The notes under the pieces are model-generated. The model searched no databases, was not told the DNA's origin, and saw only the letters and a list, made by a program, of their open reading frames with translations. From contig NZ_JAMDLI010000002.1 in assembly GCF_023721815.1 (NCBI RefSeq), positions 248,001 to 312,000 on the forward strand: DNA of 64,000 nt, written 5' to 3'. The first letter of the stretch is position 1, and the number at the start of each line of letters is the position of its first letter. This DNA comes from Pleomorphomonas sp. JP5. Its GTDB lineage: Bacteria; Pseudomonadota; Alphaproteobacteria; Rhizobiales; Pleomorphomonadaceae. The translations under genes were made by a program, and so were the position numbers. Positions 49,901 through 57,942 of this stretch are shown here, one piece after another.

Positions 49901-51685
49901 GGTTCTTTCCTCGAGCACCGTGAAACCCATCGCCTCCAGAACCGGCACGCGGGCCGACAGTGGCACCGGGCCGCCCCGGCTCATCAGGCGCATGGAGACG
50001 CGGGGAGATGGCAGATTGCCGCCGATGAGGTCGACCGCCGTGCCGCGATCGCCGACAAACAGTTCGAGAAGTGTCACGTCGGCAACCGCCATCTCGGCGG
50101 AATAGCTCGCCCGATAGGCCTCGGGGAAAGCGCGGCCATAGAGCTCGATCAGCTTGCGGCCACGCGCAGGACCGAACTTCGCCCGACAAGCGTCGGCAAA
50201 GCCGTCGCACCAGTTGCGGGTTATGCGGGCGACGGCGGCTTCCAGTTCCGCCTGAGCGACAGCGGGCGTCGCCCCCTCGTCACGTCCGATGATGTAGTGA
50301 ACACGGGCGAGCGGACCTTCCGGGAACGCCGGATAAACCGACGAGACACGGCCATCGAACGCATCCGCGAGATAGTTGCCGATGGCGAGCCGCGTGTCGG
50401 TGTTGTAGCGATCGCGCGGCACATACACCAGGAGAGACACGAACCGGTCGAACTTGTCCCGGCGGGCCAGAACGCGGATGCGCGGCCGCTCGCCGAGTTC
50501 CAGAATGGCCAGGGAAAAATCAAGAAGCGTGTCGAGGTCGACCTGGAACAGCTCATCGCGCGGATAGCTTTCCAGAATGTTGCGCAGCGCCCGCCCCGAG
50601 TGGCTTTCCGGATCGAATCCGGCGCGAGCCATGATCGTCCCCACCTTGCGACGAAGGTAGGGAATGGAATGGGTGGAGCGGGTGTAGGCCGACGCGGTGA
50701 ACAGGCCGAGCAGTCGGATTTCACTGACGAGGCGACCGTGGGCGTCGTAGCGCTTGATACCGATGTAGTCGAGATAGGCGTGGCGGTGAACGCGCGCCTT
50801 GACGTTGGCCTTGGCAACGATCAGCGGTTCGGCCTGCCTGAGGAACTCGGTGATCTCCGGCGTCACCTGCACCATCTCGCGGCCGCGCCTCAAGACCCGC
50901 ACTTCGGGGTCGCGCAGCAGACCGTAACCACCCGTCGGAATGAGCGAGGTAAGCTCGTCGCTGTCTCCATCGGTGCCGACGGCATACTCCCGGAGCCCCA
51001 GGAAGGTGAAATTGTCGGTATTGAGCCAGTTCAGAAACTCGACCGCTTCGGCCACCGCCTCCGGCGGCAAAGGCGGCGGTGTGTGCCGGTAGACGTTGAT
51101 CACCGACTTGACCAGCGTCTGCATGCGCGGCCAGTCGTCGACGGCGGCCCGCACCTCGGTCAGCAGGCCATCGAGGCGCGTCTCCAGCTGATCGGCAGCA
51201 ATGGCGTCGGGCAGGCGGGCGATGTGGATGTGGATGAAACTCTCGCGGCTGGAGTCCGGGTCATCGCCGATCGACAGCAGACGACCGCTCATACCGCGCA
51301 CCACGGAGAGGATGGGATGCACCATCAGGCGCACCTCTATGCCGGCGTCGGTCAGTTCCTGCATGACCGAGTCGACGAGAAACGGCATGTTGTCGTTGAG
51401 AACGTCGACGACCGTCACTTCCCTGCGATGGCTTGCCTCATCATCCCACGTGGGATTGTAGATGCGGATCGAATGGATGCCAGGCACCCTGAGCGACAGG
51501 CTCGACATGGCCCCTTCCGCGAAGGCGACCAGTTCGTTTGCCGCATAGGCAACCACATCCTCCGCGGCGCCCTTGCCGTAAAGGGTCTTCAAAAGGCTGG
51601 CGACTTCCGGCCTGCTGCCGCGGGCGGCCAGATCGGCGGCCTCATCGAGGCGCGCCTCCTTCAGCACTTCCATCACGCGCTTCAT
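46946..51685 (-). CDS. gdhB: NAD-specific glutamate dehydrogenase (large, 180-kDa type)
   Basis: The protein has about 1,579 residues and interconverts glutamate and 2-oxoglutarate with NAD, mainly for glutamate catabolism. N-terminal ACT-like regions (to about 500) are followed by the catalytic core, with '[39 protein letters not shown]' at about 800-840 and '[17 protein letters not shown]' at about 965-985. A long helical C-terminal domain follows. The start ATG (MKRVMEVL) has GGGAG about 8 nt upstream. It is intact, and its size matches the family's usual length of about 1,600. Confidence 0.96.
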   Translation of the reverse strand: [1579 protein letters not shown]

Positions 51686-51765
51686 CGACAACTCCCGCCG
51701 CCCCGAATGGGCCGGCGCCGGCTATCGCACCGCTCCGGCCGATCAAGGGAAGACGCAACCGGAAA

Positions 51766-51786
51766 GGCGGCGGCCGCGCCGCCGCC
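51766..51786 (-). terminator. possible terminator of the acidic-protein gene
   Basis: On the minus strand GGCGGCGG pairs with CCGCCGCC around a 5-nt loop and is followed by only TTT. It lies about 95 bp past the stop of the acidic small protein and upstream of the glutamate dehydrogenase gene. The short U-run makes it weak. Confidence 0.4.
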
Positions 51787-51881
51787 CGAATGTTCGGAGC
51801 ACACAGTCAACCCGGTCCGCACGACGAATCCAATTCGCGCTGTTGCGGACTCGGCGCCAACCGCGTTCACGGAGGCCGACT

Positions 51882-52193
51882 TCATTCCTCCTCGTCGTCG
51901 AACTGATCGATATCGACGAGGAACATGATGTTGGCGCCCTCCCCGTCGAACTCGTCCCCCTCTTCGCTGTCGATTTCGTCTTCGATGTCGTCGATCTCGC
52001 TAAAGGCCTCGACTTCATCCTCGTTGGCCTGGCGGATGACGAAGGCCGAAACGCCGTCCCAGACAGGGCTGCCGGCGCTCGTGAAGCCGCGAATGTCGTC
52101 GAGGAAATCCTCGCTTTCGAAGATCTCGCGCGCCTCTGCCTCGTCGGCGTCGGTGGTGGCGATCGCGATGCCGGCGATTTCGAGCGTGTACAT
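51882..52193 (-). CDS. small acidic hypothetical protein
   Basis: This is a 103-residue protein with an ordered N-terminal half ('MYTLEIAGIAIATTDADEAE', 'WDGVSAFVIRQA') and a strongly acidic C-terminal half of repeated Glu/Asp-rich segments ending FDDEEE. The family is not recognised. The start ATG has a good GGGAG ribosome site at 6 nt, which argues it is expressed. It lies between BrkB and glutamate dehydrogenase on the same strand. Confidence 0.65.
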   Translation of the reverse strand: MYTLEIAGIAIATTDADEAEAREIFESEDFLDDIRGFTSAGSPVWDGVSAFVIRQANEDEVEAFSEIDDIEDEIDSEEGDEFDGEGANIMFLVDIDQFDDEEE

Positions 52194-52304
52194 GGCTATC
52201 TCCCTGTTGTCCGGACAAGAACGCCGGCGGGTAAGTCTAGGATTGGCATCGGTGGCCTCGGGCCGAAGACGGTCCGGCGGCATCACCGCAGCCTACGGCT
52301 TCCA

Positions 52305-53186
52305 TCATGGCTCGGGGGATGTCAATGGTTCCTCCGACGAACCGGCCTCGACAGCACGCCGACGCCGTTCGGCGATCGCCGCGTTGAGCGTTGCGCCGTA
52401 AAGCAGAATGAGGGCCATGAGGTAGAGAAAGACGATGGCCGTCATCACGCCGGCAAGGCCCGCGTATGTCGAGGCATAGTTGGCGAAATCAGCGAGATAG
52501 AGCGAAAAGCCGTAAGCGCCGGCAATCCAGGCCGCCAGCGTCAGGCCGACGCCGGGCAATATCTCGGCAATGCCCCGTCGACCGGCCGGCAGCCACAGAT
52601 GCGACGCGATGAGACCGCCGCCGGCGATCAACAAGGTCAGACCGAAGCGCAGGAACGTCAGGGGCCAGGCGAAATCCTCGATCGCCGGGACCAGATGCAC
52701 GAGCGCGGTCCAGGCCACCGGCGCCAGCACCACCAGGAAGGCGATGGTCAGGAAGATAATCGTTCCCAGCAGCACGAAGCCGATGCTCTCGAGCCGCAGC
52801 CACAGAAAATTTCGGTTCTCGGTCGTGCCGTAGGCGCGGTTGAGACCGACGCGCATCGCCTCGACGCCGGAAGAAGCGAACCACAGCGCCAGCGCCACGC
52901 CGATGGTCAGCACGTCGCGGCGCGGAACCAGCAGCACGTTCTTCACCTCGCCGGCGATCGGGCCGGCGATACTGGCCGGCACGCTTTCGAAGATCAGCGC
53001 AACCACCGTCGCCGACAGCGCGCTGAGGTCGAAAAAGGCCGCAATAGCGGTGAGAAAAATCAGGAATGGAAAGAGGGCCATCAAGGAAGATAGCGCCACA
53101 TGCGAGGCGATCGCCCAACCGTCCGCGGCACTGAATGTCAGAGCGGCCCGCCAGAACGGGGCGATGAGGCGTCCGATAGCCCGCAC
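52305..53186 (-). CDS. YihY/virulence factor BrkB family membrane protein
   Basis: This 293-residue membrane protein has six hydrophobic segments. The family motifs 'HVALSSLMALFPFLIFLTA', 'ALALWFASSGVEAMRVGLNRAYGTTENRNFLWLR' and 'TYAGLAGVMTAIVFLYLMALILLYGATLNAAI' are present. The biochemical function of this UPF0761-type family is unknown. I placed the start at a GTG (VRAIGRLIAPFW) preceded by GGGAGA at 7 nt; a TTG at 53213 is possible. Confidence 0.88.
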   Translation of the reverse strand: MRAIGRLIAPFWRAALTFSAADGWAIASHVALSSLMALFPFLIFLTAIAAFFDLSALSATVVALIFESVPASIAGPIAGEVKNVLLVPRRDVLTIGVALALWFASSGVEAMRVGLNRAYGTTENRNFLWLRLESIGFVLLGTIIFLTIAFLVVLAPVAWTALVHLVPAIEDFAWPLTFLRFGLTLLIAGGGLIASHLWLPAGRRGIAEILPGVGLTLAAWIAGAYGFSLYLADFANYASTYAGLAGVMTAIVFLYLMALILLYGATLNAAIAERRRRAVEAGSSEEPLTSPEP

Positions 53187-53316
53187 GGCGTTTCTCCCTA
53201 ATTCCCTGAACAAGTTGGTCTATGCGGAGAGAAATGCAAGAGTTGGGCTGCGCCTGCCGTCTTGCTCCCGTCGTTCTTTGGGTGCATTCCATGCTGCGCA
53301 TAATCCGGAGTTCGCA

Positions 53317-54144
53317 ATGACCGTCACCCGTCAGGACATCGATTTTCTCGTCGCCACCGCCCAGGCGGCGGCGGAGATCGAGATCATGCCGCATTTCTCC
53401 AACCTTACCGCCGCCGACATCAAGACCAAGGCGCACGCCTCCGATTTCGTCACCGTCGCCGACATCGCATCCGAAGCGTTGATCGAAAAGCGCGTCCGGG
53501 CCGCCTGGGGCGACGATTTCCTGTTCGTCGGCGAAGAGGTCATGGAGCGCGAGCCGACGCTGATCGACCGCCTGATGGCCGCGCCCCGCGCGGTTGTCGT
53601 CGATCCCATTGACGGAACCTTCAACTACGCAAACGGCGTTCCCGCCTTCGCGGTGATCATTTCCATCGTCGAGCACGGCGCAGTGAAGGGCGGCATCATC
53701 TACGACCCGGTTCGTAACGACGCGGCCTGCGCGATCGACGGCGGTGGCGCTTTTCTCGTCCGCCAGGGCCAGCCGGACCGGCCGCTCCACGTAGCGCCGG
53801 CCGCGCCGCTCTCCGAGATGCAGGGCTGCGCCGGCTGGTATTACGCTTCGCCGGAGGAGCGAGAGCGCTTGCTCGGCGGCTTCGGACGCACCTGGGGCAT
53901 CATGAACTACCGCTGCGGCGGCCAGGAGATGCGTCTGCTCGTCGATGGTCGCATTCAGTTCTGCTATTACCACAAGCTGTCGCCATGGGATCATGCGGCC
54001 GGTTGGCTGATCCACCGGGAGGCGGGCGGTTACTCCGCGCTGCTCGACGGCTCTCCCTACCGCCCCGACCTCCGGGCCGGCGGGCTTCTCATGGCGCCCG
54101 ACAAGGCGAGCTGGACCGAGCTTGCAACGGCGCTTAGCGGTTAG
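53317..54144 (+). CDS. inositol monophosphatase family protein
   Basis: This is a 275-residue Mg-dependent, lithium-sensitive-type phosphatase. The metal-binding glutamate is in 'FVGEEVMERE', the 'DPIDGTFNYANGVPAFAV' motif is complete, and the C-terminal motif is 'LSPWDHAAGWLIHREAGG'. Possible substrates are inositol phosphates, histidinol phosphate or 3'-phosphoadenosine nucleotides; the sequence does not decide. The start ATG has GGAG at 6 nt. It diverges from brkB by 130 bp. Confidence 0.9.
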   Translation: MTVTRQDIDFLVATAQAAAEIEIMPHFSNLTAADIKTKAHASDFVTVADIASEALIEKRVRAAWGDDFLFVGEEVMEREPTLIDRLMAAPRAVVVDPIDGTFNYANGVPAFAVIISIVEHGAVKGGIIYDPVRNDAACAIDGGGAFLVRQGQPDRPLHVAPAAPLSEMQGCAGWYYASPEERERLLGGFGRTWGIMNYRCGGQEMRLLVDGRIQFCYYHKLSPWDHAAGWLIHREAGGYSALLDGSPYRPDLRAGGLLMAPDKASWTELATALSG

Positions 54145-54166
54145 GCAACCCGCTCTCTGGAAATGC

Positions 54167-54194
54167 GAAATGGCCGGCTTTCGCCGACCATTTC
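54167..54194. terminator. hairpin between convergent inositol-phosphatase and pyc genes
   Basis: GAAATGG pairs with CCATTTC, extended by CGGC with GCCG around loop TTTC and interrupted by one C-A mismatch. CTTTGT follows on the plus side. It lies 22 bp after the inositol-phosphatase-family stop and 26 bp past the pyc stop. Confidence 0.6.
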
Positions 54195-54219
54195 CTTTGT
54201 GCAGCCAAGATCTCTGACC

Positions 54220-57200
54220 TTACTCGCCGAGCACCACCAACAAATCCTTGGCATCGATCTGGGCGCCAGCGGCGACAAGAACCTCGGTGACGGTGCCGTC
54301 GCGTTCGGCGTGGATGGACGTTTCCATCTTCATCGCCTCGATCGACAGCAGAACGTCGCCCGCCTTCACAACCTGTCCCGGCTTCACGGCCAGCGTCGAC
54401 ACGACGCCGGGCATCGGCGCCGCCACATGGCCAGGATCGCCGGCATCGGCCTTCCGGCGCTGTGCCTGCACCGACGCGGCGCTCGACCGATCGGGTACCC
54501 GCACCATGCGCGGCTGGCCGTTGAGCTCGAAGAACACCCGCACCATGCCCTCGTTGTCCGGCTCGCCGATCGCCTGGCAGATCAAGACGAGCGACTTGCC
54601 GCGTTCGAGCTCGATGTTGAGCTCGTCGCCAGCCTGCATGCCGTAGAAATAGACCGGAGTCGGCAGGACAGAGGTTGGCCCGTAGGTCTCCTGCGACTTG
54701 GCGAAGTCGAGGAACACCTTGGGATACATGAGGTAGCTGGCGAGATCCTGGTCGGTCGGCGTCCAGGAGAGCTTCTCGGTCAACTCGGTGCGCGCCGCCT
54801 CGAGGTCAACCGGCGGAATCAACGAGCCCGGTGGCACGGTGATGGGTTCGGCCCCCTTCAGGATCTTGGCCTGAAGATCCTTGGGCCAACCTCCCGGCGG
54901 CTGTCCGAGATCGCCGTGGAACATCTCAACCACGGAATCGGGGAAGGCGACGTCCTTCTCCGGATCGAGCACGTCCTCCGGGGTAAGCGCCGAGGAGACC
55001 ATCAAGAGCGCCATGTCGCCCACGACCTTCGACGACGGGGTCACCTTGACGATGTCGCCGAACATCCGGTTGACGTCGGCATACATCTTTGCCACCTCGT
55101 GCCAGCGCGTCTCGAGGCCGAGAGCACGGGCCTGTTCCTTGAGGTTGGTAAACTGGCCACCCGGCATCTCGTGGAGATAGACCTCCGACGCCGGTCCCTT
55201 CAGATCGTTCTCGAAAGCAGCATACTTGTGACGCACCGCCTCCCAGTAGAAGGAGATGCGGCGAATGGCCTGCTGATCGAGGCCGGTCGGCCGAGGGCCA
55301 CCCTCGAGCGCCGCGACGATCGACCCGAGGCAGGGCTGCGAGGTGTTTCCGGAGAAGGCATCCATGGCGGCGTCGATGATGTCGACGCCCTCCTCCACCG
55401 CTGCCAGCACCGACGCGGCGGCGATGCCGGAGGTGTCGTGGGTGTGGAAGTGGATCGGCAGATCGGTGGCCTCGCGCATCGCCCGGAACAGCACACGGGC
55501 CGCCGCCGGCTTCAGCAAACCGGCCATGTCCTTGATGGCGATGATATGGGCGCCGGCGTGCTCCAGCTCTCGCGTCATGCCGACATAGTACTTGAGGTCG
55601 TACTTTGCGCGATCGGGGTCGAGGATGTCGCCGGTGTAGCAGATGGCCGCCTCAAGCACCTTGCCCTGGTCGAGCACGGCATCCATGGAGACGCGCATGT
55701 TGTCGATCCAGTTGAGGCAATCGAACACACGGAACACATCGACGCCGCTCGCGGCGGCCTGCTGCACGAACTGGCGGACGACGTTGTCGGCATAGTTCTT
55801 GTAGCCGACGCCGTTGGACCCGCGCAGCAGCATCTGCATCAGGATGTTGGGCGCCTTGTCGCGAATCTTGGCGAGGCGTTCCCAAGGATCCTCGGTGAGA
55901 AAACGCATGGCCACGTCGAAGGTGGCGCCGCCCCAGCACTCCAGGCTGAACAGGCCCGGCAAGCCGCGCGCATAGGCCTCGGCGATGTTGGCCATGTCGT
56001 GGGTACGCATGCGCGTCGCCAGCAGCGACTGGTGACCATCGCGCATGGTGGTGTCGCTGACCAGAACATTGTTCTGCTCGCGGATCCACTTGGCGAGCGC
56101 CTCCGGTCCGCGCGAGGCCAGAAGGTCGCGGGTGCCGGGTGTGATGCCGCCGGAGAAGGTTGGAACCACCGGCTTCGGCCCTTCGCCCGGCTGCGGACGA
56201 TTGCGGGTTTCCGGATGACCGTTGACGGAAACGTCGGCGATATAGGTCAGAAGCTTGGTCGCCCGGTCCTTGCGTTTCACCAGCTGGAACAACTCCGGCG
56301 TCTCGTCGATGAAACGGGTGGTGTAGCGGTTCTGCTGGAACTTCGGATGCGAGATGATGCTCTCGAGGAAGGTCAGGTTGGTTGCGACACCGCGAATACG
56401 GAACTCGCGCAGCGCCCGCATCATGCGGTTGATCGCCTCGATCGGGGTGGGCGCCCAGGCGGTAACCTTCTCCAGCAGAGGATCGTAGAAACGGGTGATC
56501 ACCGCGCCGGCGTAGGCGGTGCCACCGTCGAGACGGATGCCGAAGCCGGTGGCTCCGCGATAGGCGGTGATGCGGCCATAGTCGGGGATGAAGTTCTGCT
56601 CGGGATCCTCGGTGGTGACGCGGCACTGCAGCGCATGACCGTGCAGGCGAATCTCCTCCTGCTCTGGCACGCCCGATTCGGGTGTCCCGATCTCGAAGCC
56701 TTCGAGGATGCGGATCTGGGCGCGCACCACATCGATGCCGGTCACCTCCTCGGTAACGGTGTGCTCGACCTGGATGCGCGGATTGACCTCGATGAAATAG
56801 AAGGCGCCGCTGTCGGCATCCATCAGAAACTCGACGGTGCCGGCGCCGTAATAGCTGGCGGCCTTGGCGATGGTGACGCCATAGCTGGTGATTTCATCGC
56901 GCTGGGCATCGGTGAGGTAGGGCGCCGGCGCCCGCTCGACGACCTTCTGGTGGCGCCGCTGCACCGAGCAGTCACGTTCGAAGAGGTGGACGATGTTGCC
57001 ATGGGTATCACCGAGGATCTGCACCTCGACGTGGCGGGCCCGCTCCACCAGCTTCTCGAGATAGACCTCGTCCTTGCCGAAGGCTGCCATCGCCTCGCGC
57101 TTGGCGGTCACCACCTCGCGCAGCAACGTCGCCTCGTCGCGAATGACGCGCATGCCGCGACCGCCACCGCCCCACGAGGCCTTCAGCATCACCGGGTAAC

Positions 57201-57672
57201 CGATGCGCTTGGCCTCCGCCTTGACGATTTCCATGTCGTCGGGCAGCGGATCGGTGGCTGGCATCACCGGAACGCCAGCCTCGATGGCGAGATTGCGCGC
57301 CGCCACCTTGTTGCCGAGCTGACGCATGGTTTCCGGCGACGGACCGATGAAGATGATTCCAGCGTCGCGACAGGCCTCGGCGAACTCCGGGCTTTCCGAC
57401 AGGAGGCCGTAACCGGGATGAATGGCGTCGGCCTTGGACTCCTTGGCGACCCGCAAGATCTCGGGAATGCTGAGATAGGCCTCGATCGGCCCCAACCCGG
57501 CGCCGATCTGGTAGGCCTCATCGGCCTTGAAGCGGTGCAGCGCCAGCCGATCCTCCTCGGCAAAGACGGCAACCGTCTTCAGACCGAGCTCATTGGCGGC
57601 GCGAAAAACGCGGATGGCGATTTCGGATCGATTGGCGACAAGCACCTTGGTGATCGGCACGGCAAGCTCCAT
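54220..57672 (-). CDS. pyc: pyruvate carboxylase
   Basis: This 1,150-residue biotin enzyme carboxylates pyruvate to oxaloacetate for anaplerosis. In order it has a biotin carboxylase domain with the ATP-grasp loop 'SWGGGGRGMRVI' (about 165-176), a carboxyltransferase TIM barrel containing 'DTTMRDGHQSLLATRMR' and the metal-ligand pair in 'IHFHTHDTSG', a PC tetramerisation domain, and a C-terminal biotinyl domain with K1115 in 'SIEAMKMETSIH'. It is full length and alone in its unit. The upstream gap (57673-57942) contains a GACGAGGC/GCCTCGTC stem at 57730-57751. Confidence 0.98.
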   Translation of the reverse strand: MELAVPITKVLVANRSEIAIRVFRAANELGLKTVAVFAEEDRLALHRFKADEAYQIGAGLGPIEAYLSIPEILRVAKESKADAIHPGYGLLSESPEFAEACRDAGIIFIGPSPETMRQLGNKVAARNLAIEAGVPVMPATDPLPDDMEIVKAEAKRIGYPVMLKASWGGGGRGMRVIRDEATLLREVVTAKREAMAAFGKDEVYLEKLVERARHVEVQILGDTHGNIVHLFERDCSVQRRHQKVVERAPAPYLTDAQRDEITSYGVTIAKAASYYGAGTVEFLMDADSGAFYFIEVNPRIQVEHTVTEEVTGIDVVRAQIRILEGFEIGTPESGVPEQEEIRLHGHALQCRVTTEDPEQNFIPDYGRITAYRGATGFGIRLDGGTAYAGAVITRFYDPLLEKVTAWAPTPIEAINRMMRALREFRIRGVATNLTFLESIISHPKFQQNRYTTRFIDETPELFQLVKRKDRATKLLTYIADVSVNGHPETRNRPQPGEGPKPVVPTFSGGITPGTRDLLASRGPEALAKWIREQNNVLVSDTTMRDGHQSLLATRMRTHDMANIAEAYARGLPGLFSLECWGGATFDVAMRFLTEDPWERLAKIRDKAPNILMQMLLRGSNGVGYKNYADNVVRQFVQQAAASGVDVFRVFDCLNWIDNMRVSMDAVLDQGKVLEAAICYTGDILDPDRAKYDLKYYVGMTRELEHAGAHIIAIKDMAGLLKPAAARVLFRAMREATDLPIHFHTHDTSGIAAASVLAAVEEGVDIIDAAMDAFSGNTSQPCLGSIVAALEGGPRPTGLDQQAIRRISFYWEAVRHKYAAFENDLKGPASEVYLHEMPGGQFTNLKEQARALGLETRWHEVAKMYADVNRMFGDIVKVTPSSKVVGDMALLMVSSALTPEDVLDPEKDVAFPDSVVEMFHGDLGQPPGGWPKDLQAKILKGAEPITVPPGSLIPPVDLEAARTELTEKLSWTPTDQDLASYLMYPKVFLDFAKSQETYGPTSVLPTPVYFYGMQAGDELNIELERGKSLVLICQAIGEPDNEGMVRVFFELNGQPRMVRVPDRSSAASVQAQRRKADAGDPGHVAAPMPGVVSTLAVKPGQVVKAGDVLLSIEAMKMETSIHAERDGTVTEVLVAAGAQIDAKDLLVVLGE

Positions 57673-57765
57673 ACGTGAAACTACGTCGGCGGCTTCCCTA
57701 GCACGGCTTGAAGGCTAATGTCATATCCCGACGAGGCTTTTTGGCCTCGTCCTTTGGGTGAAGCG

Positions 57766-57790
57766 AAAAAGCGTCGACCGATGGCGACGC
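57766..57790 (-). terminator. intrinsic terminator of opgGH
   Basis: On the minus strand GCGTCG pairs with CGACGC around an 8-nt loop and is followed by TTTTTCGCTT. It lies about 150 bp past the opgH stop and 94 bp upstream of the pyc start. I see no gene in the 270-bp gap. Confidence 0.6.
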
Positions 57791-57942
57791 GATCAAACCG
57801 ATTTAGATTTACGAGCTATCATGGTCACTTACGGCGCCTGGACGCATCATGTTCCAGTCGCAGGAGGAATAGGCCATGCAGAACATGCATGGCGGCTTCC
57901 TCCAGTGTGCATGGCGATGGTGGCTGATCGCCACCGCCTCGC

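Noticed and set aside
48683-51928. 1,081-codon plus-strand open frame
   Set aside because: Antisense to the NAD-glutamate dehydrogenase gene, with the same compositional artefact.
54163-57678. 1,171-codon plus-strand open frame
   Set aside because: It is exactly antisense to pyruvate carboxylase; long antisense frames are expected in high-GC coding DNA, and its product is Arg/His/Leu-rich with no domains.
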